Notes: generated by a model from the sequence alone, not told the origin. A stretch of 64,000 nt of DNA from Metabacillus sp. B2-18 (GCF_021117275.1 NZ_CP088245.1:1091501-1155500), one strand, 5' to 3'; numbered from the stretch's first letter, positions 33,765 to 43,506 are shown. Made by a program: numbers and translations.

Positions 33765-34520
33765 ATGATTACTTATGAAAGTTTCTTTCTTATTATTCTC
33801 TTTAGTATAATTGGCCCTGTTTTTGGGTTTCTTGCATTGATTTTTTATAATTTATATGAAAAACAAGTTAGTCTCCTACAGGTTGAGAACAGGCAGATTA
33901 CCTTGGAAAAAGAGTTAGAAACTAGTCGCTATATGCAATTAAATCAACAAATTCAACCTCATTTTTTATTCAATTCATTAAATTCCCTCTACAGTTTACT
34001 TCGATTACAAAAGTATGACAAACTTTCAAAGTCATTTGAGCATATGGTCCTGTTTCTACGTTCAAAATATCAGGAAAAAGATTCTTTGTATCCTTTGCAG
34101 GAAGAGATTTCTTACACAGAACATTATCTAGAAATTCAAAAAATCCGATTCGGAGATAGACTTTCTATAAATTGGGAAATAGATTCTGCAAGTGAAAGGG
34201 CTTTAATTATTCCTTACCTCCTGCAAACATTAGTAGAAAACGCATTTAAGCATGGACTTGAAGTGATAGAAGGTGAATTGGTGTTAACCATTTTAATTGA
34301 GAAAACAAATGCTCAATCAATTTTACTTCATGTAAAAGATAATGGACCAGGTTTCAGAAAGGAATCAGCACCTGTTTCAGGAATTGGGTTAAGCAACATA
34401 GAGAAACGACTGAGCCTACTTTTTGGAAATGAGGGACAAATACATATAACTTATGAAAATTATGGACATATTTCCGTAGAATGGCCATACATAGAGAAAA
34501 CAGAAGAAGGGGTTGGTTAG
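33765..34520 (+). CDS. LytS/YesM-type sensor histidine kinase
   Basis: A kinase of about 251 residues. One N-terminal membrane segment (residues 5-30) is followed by a coiled region. The His_kinase motif QQIQPHFLFNSLNSLYSL near residue 64 carries the phospho-accepting His. The HATPase domain shows LLQTLVENAFKHG near 150 and DNGPGF near 195. There is no extracellular sensor domain, so it may sense through the membrane or the adjacent multi-pass protein. The start at ATG 33765 has GGTGA 5 nt upstream; upstream TTG/GTG codons are alternatives. Its end overlaps the response regulator region. Confidence 0.85.
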   Translation: MITYESFFLIILFSIIGPVFGFLALIFYNLYEKQVSLLQVENRQITLEKELETSRYMQLNQQIQPHFLFNSLNSLYSLLRLQKYDKLSKSFEHMVLFLRSKYQEKDSLYPLQEEISYTEHYLEIQKIRFGDRLSINWEIDSASERALIIPYLLQTLVENAFKHGLEVIEGELVLTILIEKTNAQSILLHVKDNGPGFRKESAPVSGIGLSNIEKRLSLLFGNEGQIHITYENYGHISVEWPYIEKTEEGVG

Positions 34521-34521
34521 G

Positions 34522-35237
34522 GTGAGATGTTTATTACTGGATGATGAGCCTTTAGAAATAGAACAATTAGAATTACTAATTCAGCGTCATTTTCCAAACT
34601 GGCAAATAGAAAAAGCTTATAATGGCACACAAGCCATGAAAATTATTGAAAAGCTTGAAAAACATGGGGCAACCCTAGAATTGGCTTTAGTAGATATTAA
34701 AATATCAGGGAAAAATGGTCTAGATATTGCTGAGAGTATAAAGGAGAGAATGCCTGACCTAAATGTTGTAGTTATCTCAGCTTTTCAAGAATTCGAGTAT
34801 GCAAGAAAATCACTTTCCTTAAAAGCAATTGATTATTTAGTAAAACCAGTCATAGAAAGTGAATTTGTTAAAATCCTTACCAGCCTTGTCGAGGAAAATC
34901 CCGAGTATGGAATTTCTTCAGAAATTGTGCAAAAAGTTATGACGATTGTAAAAGAACAATACCATCAGCCTTTAAAGCTTGCAGAGCTGTCAAAGGGGCT
35001 GCATATTAATGCAAATTATTTAAGTCGTATTTTTAACGAAGAGGTTGGCATGGCATTTTCTGATTATTTACTTCATTTTAGAATCGAACAGGCAAAAATT
35101 TACTAAGGAAGCAACGTCATTGGAGTATTCAACGTGTTGCAGAGGAATGTGGATTTAATAGCCAGCATTATTTTAGTACTTCATTTAAAAAAATAATGAG
35201 TACAACACCTTTAAAATTCCGAAATTCAGCTGGATAA
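34522..35237 (+). pseudogene. YesN-type AraC response regulator, frameshifted in the second HTH
   Basis: The receiver domain has the acidic pair LLLDDEPLE, the phospho-Asp in LALVDIKISGKNG near residue 57 and the Lys in YLVKPVIES near 105. The AraC HTH begins (LKLAELSKGLHINANYLSRIF) and stops at 35106 after EQAKIY. The rest of the HTH continues in another frame from about 35100 (LLRKQRHWSIQRVAEECGF, then HYFSTSFKKI) to a stop at 35237. A one-base loss in the run GCAAAAATTTACT would explain it. A sequencing error in the homopolymer is equally possible. The start GTG 34522 follows AAGGGG; TTG 34513 is an alternative. Confidence 0.82.
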
Positions 35238-35250
35238 TAGGAGAAACTTT

Positions 35251-36282
35251 ATGGAACATCATAAACCAAAAAGCATTACGTTTTTAATTGGTGGTGGGGC
35301 CTCGGTTAGTCTTATTTTTCTAACAGGAGAAATGGTAATAAGCTATGGAGCTTTAGTCGGTTTAAGTTTAGTATCAGCATTTATTATTATTTGCACGTTA
35401 TTTATTCCATTTTTAAAAAAGCAAGAAATAAGAGAGTCTTGGTTAAGAAGAGTTATTCACTCTTTCCATTTTATTGAAATTTTGTTATTGCATATTTTTA
35501 TTGCTTCTACTATTCTAGTTTCTGTATTTCATTTTCATGTTCTTATAGCCATTATCACTAGTCTTCTGTTAACTACATTGTTAGTCATTTTAACAAGGTA
35601 TTCTTCGTACATGCCGTCTATTTTCATGATCATTAATTTAACTTTTTTATTCAGTTTAGCCATCTTCTTAACAAATTATATTTATCTACAAGAAGGTCTA
35701 GAGACGGTCTATCATAATTTACTTCATTATCATCCAGAGGTTTTACATATCTATTATGATAATCAAAGTCTTGTTTATTGGTTAACTTTACTTGTCATTT
35801 TTACGAAATTATATATTCAATTACCAACCTTTGAACAGTTTTCAAAGTCAATAGTTGGGAATGGGATAAGTCGTTTATTTGTTGGCGCAATTATTTATGT
35901 GACTCTTATTTTATCCTTTTCTACAATGACAATTGTCGCAATCACCCAAAATTTGCCCTCAGAGAATGTAAACGAGCTTCTTATCCTTTTAATTGAAGAA
36001 AAATCTGATTCATTTATTTTTCTAACTATTATGTTGACATTTTATATGCTTTCACTCATATCGAATGCAATAAAGTATAACGAGTATAAAGAAAAGTATG
36101 GAGAAGCTAAGAAATTAACTTTTATTATTTTGGGAGTTGCAACTATCTTAGTAGTCTATTTATTATTTCAGTACCAAATAAGTTTTCTATTGTTTTATGT
36201 CTACTCTTCATTGTTTATCTTTGTTCTTATCCTGTTAAAAGGTTGTACTTCAATTATTTTTAAAATAAGTAACAATATTTAA
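35251..36282 (+). CDS. Multi-pass membrane protein of unknown function
   Basis: A 343-residue protein with about ten hydrophobic segments and short charged loops. I do not recognise the family. An early segment, FLIGGGASVSLIFLTGEMV, has the glycine-rich look of APC-fold transporter TM1. It starts 13 bp after the frameshifted response regulator with AGGAGA before the ATG, so it belongs to the two-component operon, possibly as a sensor partner for the kinase or as a transporter. The gene is strongly AT-rich. No reaction or substrate is assigned. Confidence 0.65.
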   Translation: MEHHKPKSITFLIGGGASVSLIFLTGEMVISYGALVGLSLVSAFIIICTLFIPFLKKQEIRESWLRRVIHSFHFIEILLLHIFIASTILVSVFHFHVLIAIITSLLLTTLLVILTRYSSYMPSIFMIINLTFLFSLAIFLTNYIYLQEGLETVYHNLLHYHPEVLHIYYDNQSLVYWLTLLVIFTKLYIQLPTFEQFSKSIVGNGISRLFVGAIIYVTLILSFSTMTIVAITQNLPSENVNELLILLIEEKSDSFIFLTIMLTFYMLSLISNAIKYNEYKEKYGEAKKLTFIILGVATILVVYLLFQYQISFLLFYVYSSLFIFVLILLKGCTSIIFKISNNI

Positions 36283-36328
36283 AAAAGTCAGAAAAATATT
36301 GAAAAAATATTTTTCTGACTTTTTTTAT
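36281..36328 (+). terminator. Intrinsic terminator between membrane protein and Dpp operon
   Basis: AAAAAAGTCAGAAAAATATT pairs with the AATATTTTTCTGACTTTTTT region (36307-36326, one unpaired base) and ends in Ts. It separates the two-component operon from the ABC importer. Confidence 0.85.
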
Positions 36329-36364
36329 AATGAAATTGTACCAATATTAAAGGGGGTTAAAATA

Positions 36365-37969
36365 TTGATAAACAAAAGAAATAGTATTCTCGCTTTGTTG
36401 TTAGTATGTGTGCTTATGATTAGTGCATGTTCTTCACAAACAACAAACGAGGAAGGCGAAGCAACAAATGAGGGTGGAAGTAAGTCGATTGTTGTTGGAT
36501 TAGAGGCAGAGCCAACAACACTGGATGCCCATCAAATGTCAGACTATAACTCTAGTAGAACTGCGATGGAAATTTATGACCAACTTGTTCAATTTAAAGA
36601 TGAAAGCACTGAGCTTGAACCAGATCTAGCTGAGAAATGGGATGTGTCAGATGATGGATTGGAATATACGTTTTACCTAAAACAAGACGTAAAATTCCAT
36701 GATGGCACACCATTTAATGCTGAAGCTGTTAAGTTCAGTTTTGAAAGACAAATTGATCCAAACCATCCGTTCCATAATACAGGGCAATATGCGTATGCAG
36801 AATTTACGTTTGGAACAGTTGATAAAATTGAAGTGGTAGATGAATTTACAGTAAAACTTACATTAAAAGAACCATTTGCTCCATTTTTAAGCAACTTAGC
36901 TATGCATGCAGCTAGTATTGTAAGTCCAACAGCTGTTGAGAAATATGGTGCTGATTTCACAAAAAATCCGGTTGGTACAGGTCCATTTAAATTTGTAAGC
37001 TGGGATCCAGGTATTGAAGTAGTTTTAGAGAAAAATACGGATTATTTTAAAGGTGAACCAAATGTAGATCAGTTAATTTTTAAACCGATAACTGAAGCAC
37101 AAACTCGTTTGGCAGAGCTTGAAGCAGGAAACATTGATATGATTGTGAACGTTCCGCCGGATGATTTAGAGCGTCTTAAGAGTGATGAAAACTTACAAGT
37201 TATCGAGCAAGCAGGCATGCATACTTGGTGGACAGCGTTTAATACACAAAAAGAACCATTTAATAATGTGAAAGTTCGTCAAGCTGTTAACTATGCAATT
37301 AACAAAGAAGCGATTGTGGATGGAATTCTTCAAGGAACAGGTGAATTAGCTAATACACCGTTACCACCGACAATCTGGGGTCATAATCCGAATGTAGAAA
37401 ATTATGAATACGATCCTGAGAAAGCAAAAGAACTATTAGCTGAAGCTGGCTATGCAGATGGATTTGACGTAACATACTGGGTTCCTGAATCTGGTTCTGG
37501 TATGCAACAACCTCAAGCGATGGCAGCTGCTATCCAAGCGGACCTTAAAGAAGTAGGCATTAATGTTGAAATTCAAACATTAGAGTGGGGAGCTTATTTA
37601 GATAAGGTTTTCCTTCCACCTGATCAAAATGATATGGATATGCATCAAATGTCATGGGTTGGAGATAATGGAGATCCTGATAACTTCTTATACATTCTTT
37701 TAAGTAGTGAACAATGGCCAACAGCCGGCTTTAACGATTCCTACTACAAAAATGATAAAGTAGATGAATTGTTGGCAAAAGCACGTGTAACGAAGGATAA
37801 AGGTGAACGTACAACAATGTATGAAGAAGCACAAAAACTGATTATGGAAGATGCTCCATTAGTTGTGTTAGATCATGAAAAACAAATCATTGTTGCGAAC
37901 AACAGAGTAAAAGACTTTGCTCTTCACCCAACAGGTGTGTTCCGCTTTTCAGGAGTAAAGGTGGAGTAG
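36365..37969 (+). CDS. Peptide/dipeptide-type ABC transporter substrate-binding lipoprotein
   Basis: A protein of about 534 residues of the SBP_bac_5 (DppA/OppA) family. The start TTG 36365 is chosen because AGGGGG lies 8 nt upstream. It gives a short lipoprotein signal: KR, a hydrophobic core, then ISAC with the lipidated Cys near residue 21. An upstream extension in the same frame lies inside the terminator and is not coding. Family features include LAEKWDVSDDGLEYTFYLK and VKFHDGTPFNAEAVKFSFER, and VRQAVNYAINKEAIV in the middle. It delivers a small peptide or related amide to the DppBCDF components that follow. Confidence 0.9.
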   Translation: MINKRNSILALLLVCVLMISACSSQTTNEEGEATNEGGSKSIVVGLEAEPTTLDAHQMSDYNSSRTAMEIYDQLVQFKDESTELEPDLAEKWDVSDDGLEYTFYLKQDVKFHDGTPFNAEAVKFSFERQIDPNHPFHNTGQYAYAEFTFGTVDKIEVVDEFTVKLTLKEPFAPFLSNLAMHAASIVSPTAVEKYGADFTKNPVGTGPFKFVSWDPGIEVVLEKNTDYFKGEPNVDQLIFKPITEAQTRLAELEAGNIDMIVNVPPDDLERLKSDENLQVIEQAGMHTWWTAFNTQKEPFNNVKVRQAVNYAINKEAIVDGILQGTGELANTPLPPTIWGHNPNVENYEYDPEKAKELLAEAGYADGFDVTYWVPESGSGMQQPQAMAAAIQADLKEVGINVEIQTLEWGAYLDKVFLPPDQNDMDMHQMSWVGDNGDPDNFLYILLSSEQWPTAGFNDSYYKNDKVDELLAKARVTKDKGERTTMYEEAQKLIMEDAPLVVLDHEKQIIVANNRVKDFALHPTGVFRFSGVKVE

Positions 37970-38051
37970 ATAGTACGTCTAAAGGGGAGCTTGTCTCCTC
38001 TTTGGTTTTTGAATGGATGAATAAAGAAGTGTTTTGAAAGAGGTGGTTAAC

Positions 38052-38999
38052 ATGGCTTCATATATCATTAAAAGGTTGGTTAGTTTAGTGCCGGTTCTGA
38101 TTGGTGTGACGATTTTAGTATTTTCGATCATGCATCTATCACCAGGGGATCCAGCGAAAATCATGTTAGGTCCAAAAGCAACGGAGGAATCAATTAAAGC
38201 ACTAAATGCTCAATTAGGTCTCGATCAGCCTTTATATGTTCAATACTTTTCTTGGATCGGAAATGTGTTAACTGGTGATTGGGGAAGATCATTGCAAATG
38301 AAGATGGAAGTACTACCACTTGTCATGGATCGCTTCAATGCTACGTTGATTCTCACATTTTTTAGTGCCATTTTAGCAGCTGTCATTGGAATTGGTGTAG
38401 GTATTGTATCTGCTTACAGAAAATATTCGTGGATTGACAGAGGTCTTATGTTGTTTGTTTTATTCGGGTTCTGTTTACCTGTGTTTTGGCTTGGACTTAT
38501 CTTACAAATTATCTTTGGCCTCAAATTAAATATCCTTCCAATGTCCGGCATGTACTCTCCGGGTACAACAGGATTTGCTGATCTTTTCATGCATATTATC
38601 CTACCATCTTTAGCGTTATCAGCGGGGGCAGGTGCAGTCATAGCTAGGATGACTCGTTCAAGCATGTTAGAGGTGTTTGAGCAGGACTATATCCGAACTG
38701 CCCGTTCAAAAGGAATTACAGAAAGAAAAGTCGTGTATGTTCATGCCTTGAAAAATGCTTTTATTCCAGTGTTAACAGTCTTAGGTATGCAAATCGGCTA
38801 TTTATTAGCTGGAGCTGTATTGGTCGAGATGGTTTTCTCGTGGCCGGGAATAGGGACATTAATGATTAATGGAATTTTAGCACGAGACTTTCCTTTAGTT
38901 CAGGGGATTATCCTTTTTGTGGCATCAACTTATGTGTTAATTAACTTAATTGTCGATATTTTATATGCATTATTAGACCCAAGGATTTCTTATCGTTAG
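38052..38999 (+). CDS. DppB-type ABC transporter permease
   Basis: A permease of about 315 residues with six membrane segments. The family's N-terminal IKRLVSLVPVLIGVTILVFS and HLSPGDPAKIMLG are present. The EAA loop DYIRTARSKGITERKVVYVHALKNA is near residue 205 (split around the conserved Gly). The start at ATG 38052 has GAGGTGG upstream; an in-frame ATG at 38034 lacks one. It sits between the binding protein and the second permease with 13-bp spacing. Confidence 0.9.
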   Translation: MASYIIKRLVSLVPVLIGVTILVFSIMHLSPGDPAKIMLGPKATEESIKALNAQLGLDQPLYVQYFSWIGNVLTGDWGRSLQMKMEVLPLVMDRFNATLILTFFSAILAAVIGIGVGIVSAYRKYSWIDRGLMLFVLFGFCLPVFWLGLILQIIFGLKLNILPMSGMYSPGTTGFADLFMHIILPSLALSAGAGAVIARMTRSSMLEVFEQDYIRTARSKGITERKVVYVHALKNAFIPVLTVLGMQIGYLLAGAVLVEMVFSWPGIGTLMINGILARDFPLVQGIILFVASTYVLINLIVDILYALLDPRISYR

Positions 39000-39011
39000 G
39001 TGGTGTGAAAG

Positions 39012-39923
39012 ATGGAACCAGTAGTTAATCACGAACAACTTCCTCCTTATCAAAAGATAGAAGAGGAAAAGTCAAAAAAGGCTAAGGGGCCTTGGCAGAT
39101 TGCAATCAAAAAACTATCAAGAGATAAGGCTGCGGTAACAGGGTTAATAATATTAGCTGTTATTGCAATACTTCTACTTGCAGCCCCGATTCTTCCTATT
39201 CAAGATCCTGATGAGGTGAACTTAGGTAATCGTCTCCAGCCGATAGGGACGGCAGGAAATATTTTAGGAACAGATGATTTAGGAAGGGACTTGTTAAGCC
39301 GATTAATTTGGGGAGGAAGAGTATCGGTCGCAATTGGATTTATTGCTGTTGCGATTGCTTTGTTCTTTGGAACAATTCTAGGCTTAATTGCAGGATATTT
39401 TCAACGTTTTTTTGATGGGGTCATTATGAGGTTTATGGATATCTTAATGGCATTTCCTTATGTTTTATTGGCTATTGCAATTATTGCAGCTTTAGGACCT
39501 GGTTTATTAAATACGATGATTGCCGTTAGTATCGTAGGTATTCCTTATTACGCGCGAATCGTTAGAGGGAGTGCCCTTATGTATCGAAATATGGAATTTG
39601 TGTTAGTAGAACGTGCGTTAGGAGCAGGGCATGGTCATATTATTTTTCATCATATCTTACCGAACTGTCTGCCACCATTAATTGTTGCAGCTAGCTTAGA
39701 TATAGGATGGATGATTCTCGCTGCTTCAGGTATGAGCTTTTTAGGATTAGGTGCACAGCCGCCTATGTCTGAATGGGGAGTTATGCTAAGTGAGGGTCAA
39801 AAATTTATTCGTGTTGCCCCACATGTGAGCTTGCTACCGGGATTCGCGATATTTTTAGTTGTTCTTTCACTTAATTTAGTCGGAGATGGATTACGTGATG
39901 CACTTGATCCAAAATCAAAATAA
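39012..39923 (+). CDS. DppC-type ABC transporter permease
   Basis: A 303-residue permease partner. An N-terminal cytoplasmic stretch is followed by six membrane segments. LGTDDLGRDLLSRLIWGGRVS is near residue 80, the EAA loop RNMEFVLVERALGAGHGHIIF is near 193, and SFLGLGAQPPMSEWG is near 245. All are typical of DppC/OppC. AGGTGGTGTGA precedes the ATG. Confidence 0.9.
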   Translation: MEPVVNHEQLPPYQKIEEEKSKKAKGPWQIAIKKLSRDKAAVTGLIILAVIAILLLAAPILPIQDPDEVNLGNRLQPIGTAGNILGTDDLGRDLLSRLIWGGRVSVAIGFIAVAIALFFGTILGLIAGYFQRFFDGVIMRFMDILMAFPYVLLAIAIIAALGPGLLNTMIAVSIVGIPYYARIVRGSALMYRNMEFVLVERALGAGHGHIIFHHILPNCLPPLIVAASLDIGWMILAASGMSFLGLGAQPPMSEWGVMLSEGQKFIRVAPHVSLLPGFAIFLVVLSLNLVGDGLRDALDPKSK

Positions 39924-39944
39924 GAAAAAAAGGATGATGATGAC

Positions 39945-40838
39945 ATGAAAAAGATGAATAAAATTCCACGTGATTTTGTAAATACATTTTCTATTGTAGG
40001 ATATGATCCGGCTACAAAAGAACATGGCGTAGCCGTTGCTTCAAAGTTTCTTTCTGTTGGATCATTAGCTCCTTATGCCAAAGCTGGAGTTGGGGCAGTT
40101 GCCACTCAATCGTGGGTAAATGTGGATTATGGAATAAAAGGACTTCAGTTAATGGAAAGTGGATTAAGTGCAGAAGAAGCATTACATGTAGTAACAAAAG
40201 GTGATGAAAAGTTAAGCGTTAGACAGGTAGGGTTTGTTGATGCTAATGGGAAAAGTGCAACATTCACAGGTGAAGAATGCTTTAATTGGGCAGGCGGGAT
40301 TGCTGGAGAGAACTTTGCATGTCAAGGAAACATATTAGTTGATGAGAATACAGTAAAGGCAATGAGTGAAACATTTCAGAAAACAGAAGGGACACTTGCA
40401 ACTAGGCTAGTAAAAGCTTTGCTTGCTGGAGAAGAAGCAGGCGGTGACAGTCGTGGTAAACAATCAGCATCACTATTAGTTGTAAAAGAAAATGGCGGAT
40501 ATGGTGGTTATACTGATCGTTATATAGATTTACGTGTTGATGATCATCAGGAGCCTGTTGTAGAACTGCAAAGACAATTACAGTTACATCAATTATATTT
40601 TGAAAGAACGTTAGCTGAGGATGTTGTACCTGTAGAAGGTGAGCTTAAGAAACAACTTGCTGTAAAATTGTGTAAACTTGACTATTTAAAATCAGATGAT
40701 GCTACCGAGGAGGAGCTATTTGAGGCCCTTTATTCCTTCCATCTTATTGAAAACTTTGATGAAAGAGTGCAGGAAAAAGGATTTGTCGATTTAAAAGTAG
40801 TTGAGTTTATTAATGAATTCGCGGAGCGAGAGGACTGA
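39945..40838 (+). CDS. DUF1028 family Ntn-hydrolase-like protein
   Basis: A 297-residue DUF1028 protein. The family's N-terminal NTFSIVGYDPATKEHGVAVAS is near residue 13, where processing would expose the nucleophilic Thr/Ser region. GVGAVATQSWVNVDYG near 48 and FACQGNILVDENTV near 126 follow, with DSRGKQSASLLVV near 168. The C-terminal ~80 residues form a helical region. DUF1028 proteins have the N-terminal nucleophile hydrolase fold but no well established substrate. Its place between the permease and ATPase genes, 22 and 6 bp from them, suggests it hydrolyses the imported compound. That is an inference. Confidence 0.85.
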   Translation: MKKMNKIPRDFVNTFSIVGYDPATKEHGVAVASKFLSVGSLAPYAKAGVGAVATQSWVNVDYGIKGLQLMESGLSAEEALHVVTKGDEKLSVRQVGFVDANGKSATFTGEECFNWAGGIAGENFACQGNILVDENTVKAMSETFQKTEGTLATRLVKALLAGEEAGGDSRGKQSASLLVVKENGGYGGYTDRYIDLRVDDHQEPVVELQRQLQLHQLYFERTLAEDVVPVEGELKKQLAVKLCKLDYLKSDDATEEELFEALYSFHLIENFDERVQEKGFVDLKVVEFINEFAERED

Positions 40839-40843
40839 TAGAA

Positions 40844-41830
40844 ATGACAGCTCTCTTAGAGGTAAAAGATTTAGAAGTCCGTTTTAAAAAGGACCGCAAA
40901 TATGTGTCAACGATTAATGGAGTCAGCTTCAATGTAATGCTGGGTGAAACTGTTGGGATTGTTGGAGAATCAGGATGCGGTAAAAGTGTTACTTCTCTTT
41001 CAGTGATGGGTTTATTACCAAAGGAATATAGTCAATTGGGTGAAAATAGCAGCATCGAATTTAATGGAAAAAGAATAAATGGGATTTCTGATTTAGACTA
41101 TCAACGAATAAGAGGAAATGAAATCGCGATGATTTTTCAAGACCCAATGTCTTCTTTGAACCCGGTACTAACAATTGGCTATCAAATGGTCGAAATGATT
41201 CGCAACCATACAGATTTAAATAAGAAACAAGCAAAAGCTAGAGCGGCAGAAATGCTTGAAAAGGTTGGGATTCCAAGAGCAAATCAAATCTTAAATGAGT
41301 ATCCGCATCAGCTTTCTGGTGGGATGAGACAGCGGGTTATGATTGCGATGGCTCTTTCTTGTAATCCAAAATTACTTATCGCAGATGAACCAACAACGGC
41401 CCTTGATGTAACTATACAGGCGCAAATTCTCGACTTAATGAAAACACTTCAAAAGGAATTTAGTACAGCAATCATGCTTATTACGCATGATTTAGGGGTT
41501 GTAGCAGAAGTGTGTGATAGAGTCATTGTTATGTATGCTGGTAGAGTTGTTGAGGAAGCAACAGTGGCTGAAATCTTTAATAACCCAAAGCATCCTTATA
41601 CGAAAGGACTATTAGAGTCAATTCCTAGTTTATCGGATGAAAAAGACCGTTTACATGCAATTCCAGGTTCTGTCCCATTGCCTGAAGAAATGCCAGCAGG
41701 CTGTCGATTTGCGCCAAGATGTGTACATGCAACAGAGTCTTGTTATCAGTTGATTCCACCAAGACTAAAAATATCTGACAATCAATATACAAGTTGTTGG
41801 CTTTACAGTGAGGATGGTGGCGTAGGATAA
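40844..41830 (+). CDS. DppD-type ABC transporter ATPase
   Basis: A 328-residue ATPase. Walker [17 protein letters not shown] is near residue 39, the signature [15 protein letters not shown] near 157 and Walker [14 protein letters not shown] near 178. The oligopeptide-transporter C-terminal domain (oligo_HPY) contains Cys residues around [14 protein letters not shown], a possible metal cluster site. Its stop overlaps the next ATG by one base. Confidence 0.92.
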   Translation: MTALLEVKDLEVRFKKDRKYVSTINGVSFNVMLGETVGIVGESGCGKSVTSLSVMGLLPKEYSQLGENSSIEFNGKRINGISDLDYQRIRGNEIAMIFQDPMSSLNPVLTIGYQMVEMIRNHTDLNKKQAKARAAEMLEKVGIPRANQILNEYPHQLSGGMRQRVMIAMALSCNPKLLIADEPTTALDVTIQAQILDLMKTLQKEFSTAIMLITHDLGVVAEVCDRVIVMYAGRVVEEATVAEIFNNPKHPYTKGLLESIPSLSDEKDRLHAIPGSVPLPEEMPAGCRFAPRCVHATESCYQLIPPRLKISDNQYTSCWLYSEDGGVG

Positions 41831-42792
41831 TGGAAGAGTTATTAACAGTAAAAAATCTAAAAAAATACTTTCCTATTAAAAAAGGAATTTTTAGTAGAGA
41901 AGCTGGCAGTGTAAAGGCTGTTGATGATGTAACCTTCTCATTATTTGAGGGTGAAACATTAGGTCTTGTAGGGGAAAGTGGGTGCGGCAAGTCTACATTA
42001 GGTAGAACTGTTCTTCAATTGTTTAAGCCTACCGAGGGAGAGGTTCTTTATAAAGGTAATAACATATCAAACATGTCTTTTAAAGAATTAAGACCATACA
42101 GAAAAGATATGCAAATGATCTTTCAAGATCCTTATTCTTCTTTAAATTCACGAAAAACAATCAAAAGTATTTTGATGGAACCATACCAAATCCATTCATT
42201 GTATACAAATAAAGATCGTGAAGAAAGGGCAGATGAAATGCTAGAGAAGGTTGGCTTAAATCGATTGTTTGCCAATCGATATCCACATGAATTTAGTGGT
42301 GGTCAGCGTCAGCGGATAGGGATTGCAAGAGCCTTAATGCTAGAGCCGGATCTAATTATTGCAGATGAACCTGTTTCAGCATTAGATGTTTCTGTTCAGG
42401 CACAGGTATTAAACTTAATGCGTGACCTTCAAGAGGAGTTTAAGTTGACCTATTTATTTATTGCTCATGATCTAAGTGTTGTAAAGCATTTTAGTACAAG
42501 AGTTGGGGTCATGTATCTTGGCAGAATGGTAGAGCTATCCGATAAAGAAAACTTATATAAAGAACCTCTGCATCCTTATACCCAGGCTTTGTTATCAGCA
42601 GTTCCTGTCCCTAAAGTAGGTGGAGCAAGAGAGAGAATTATTTTAAAGGGTGACGTTCCTAGTCCAGATAATCCGCCGAGTGGCTGTGCTTTTCATACAA
42701 GATGTGCACAGTGTATGCAAGTTTGTAAGGAAGAACGACCACTACTGAAGGAAGTGGCAAAGGGAAGGTATGTGGCTTGTCATCTTTATTAA
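41830..42792 (+). CDS. DppF-type ABC transporter ATPase
   Basis: A 320-residue ATPase partner of DppD. Walker [18 protein letters not shown] is near residue 55, the signature FSGGQRQRIGIARAL near 156 and Walker B DLIIADEPVSALD near 176. The C-terminal CAFHTRCAQCMQVC is rich in Cys. It is the last gene of the importer operon and is followed by a terminator. Confidence 0.92.
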   Translation: MEELLTVKNLKKYFPIKKGIFSREAGSVKAVDDVTFSLFEGETLGLVGESGCGKSTLGRTVLQLFKPTEGEVLYKGNNISNMSFKELRPYRKDMQMIFQDPYSSLNSRKTIKSILMEPYQIHSLYTNKDREERADEMLEKVGLNRLFANRYPHEFSGGQRQRIGIARALMLEPDLIIADEPVSALDVSVQAQVLNLMRDLQEEFKLTYLFIAHDLSVVKHFSTRVGVMYLGRMVELSDKENLYKEPLHPYTQALLSAVPVPKVGGARERIILKGDVPSPDNPPSGCAFHTRCAQCMQVCKEERPLLKEVAKGRYVACHLY

Positions 42793-42815
42793 ATAAATTC
42801 TTCAAATATTAAGTA

Positions 42816-42856
42816 AAAAGGCTTCAATTCCAACTAGGGGTTGAAGCCTTTTTATT
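42816..42856 (+). terminator. Intrinsic terminator after Dpp operon
   Basis: AAAAAGGCTTCAA pairs with TTGAAGCCTTTTT around a loop and is followed by T-rich sequence. Confidence 0.88.
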
Positions 42857-42954
42857 TCTTTTGTGCTCAAAATAAATTTTATTATTCACAAAATGTTCAC
42901 TTACGAGGAAATTTTATAATCGATATACTTACAAAAGCACAAACAACAGGAAGG

Positions 42955-43455
42955 ATGAGTAATTTGCCAACAACAAAAAAAGAAGGTATTTATTTTGGTT
43001 TGATGATGTGTACCGGTATGGTCATTGTGATGGGGTTTTATAATATGATTCTTACTGGAATGCTTGGAGAAATTACATTTATTGAAGGACTTGTTCAACT
43101 TTTAAGTGCATTTATTGTAGCATTATTGCTTGATTTATTTTTAGTTGGTCCTTATGCGAAAAAGATTGCCCTATCATTACCATTTGATAAGTCTAAGAAA
43201 GTTTATATGATCCTGTCTATTTCATTCTTTATGGTGCTAGGTATGGTCATTTTTATGTCACTTTATGGAGTCATTGCTGCTTACTTATCTAATGGGCTAT
43301 CAACAGATTCTTTTTTACAAAGTTACCTGTCTACAGCAGCTAAAAACTTTGCTTTAGCATTTCCACTACAGCTTATTGTAATGGGGCCACTTGTTCGATT
43401 TTTGTTTATGAAGTTTGTTAAAGGTGAAACAAGAAACATAGTGGAGTCAGTGTAA
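42955..43455 (+). CDS. DUF2798 family membrane protein
   Basis: A protein of about 166 residues with four membrane segments in two similar halves. GLMMCTGMVIVMGFYNMILTG is split across the first segment, and SISFFMVLGMVIFMSLYG begins the second half. This is the DUF2798 pattern, of unknown function. The start is ATG 42955 or TTG 42964; the latter has GGAAGG at a normal 9-nt distance, while the former overlaps it. A longer upstream frame starts inside the terminator and is not used. Confidence 0.75.
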   Translation: MSNLPTTKKEGIYFGLMMCTGMVIVMGFYNMILTGMLGEITFIEGLVQLLSAFIVALLLDLFLVGPYAKKIALSLPFDKSKKVYMILSISFFMVLGMVIFMSLYGVIAAYLSNGLSTDSFLQSYLSTAAKNFALAFPLQLIVMGPLVRFLFMKFVKGETRNIVESV

Positions 43456-43469
43456 ATTAAATGGCTCAT

Positions 43470-43506
43470 AAAACAGGTTGCGCATGAAAGAGCTCCTGTT
43501 TTTATG
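43470..43506 (+). terminator. Weak intrinsic terminator
   Basis: AAACAGG and CCTGTTT close a 7-bp stem over a 17-nt loop, followed by Ts, just after the DUF2798 gene. Confidence 0.55.

Noticed and set aside
36299..36364. Upstream extension of the Dpp binding lipoprotein
   Set aside because: It covers the terminator stem and places charged residues before the signal peptide; TTG 36365 has a proper ribosome binding site.
42841..42954. Upstream extension of the DUF2798 protein
   Set aside because: It begins in the T tract of the preceding terminator and lacks a ribosome binding site.
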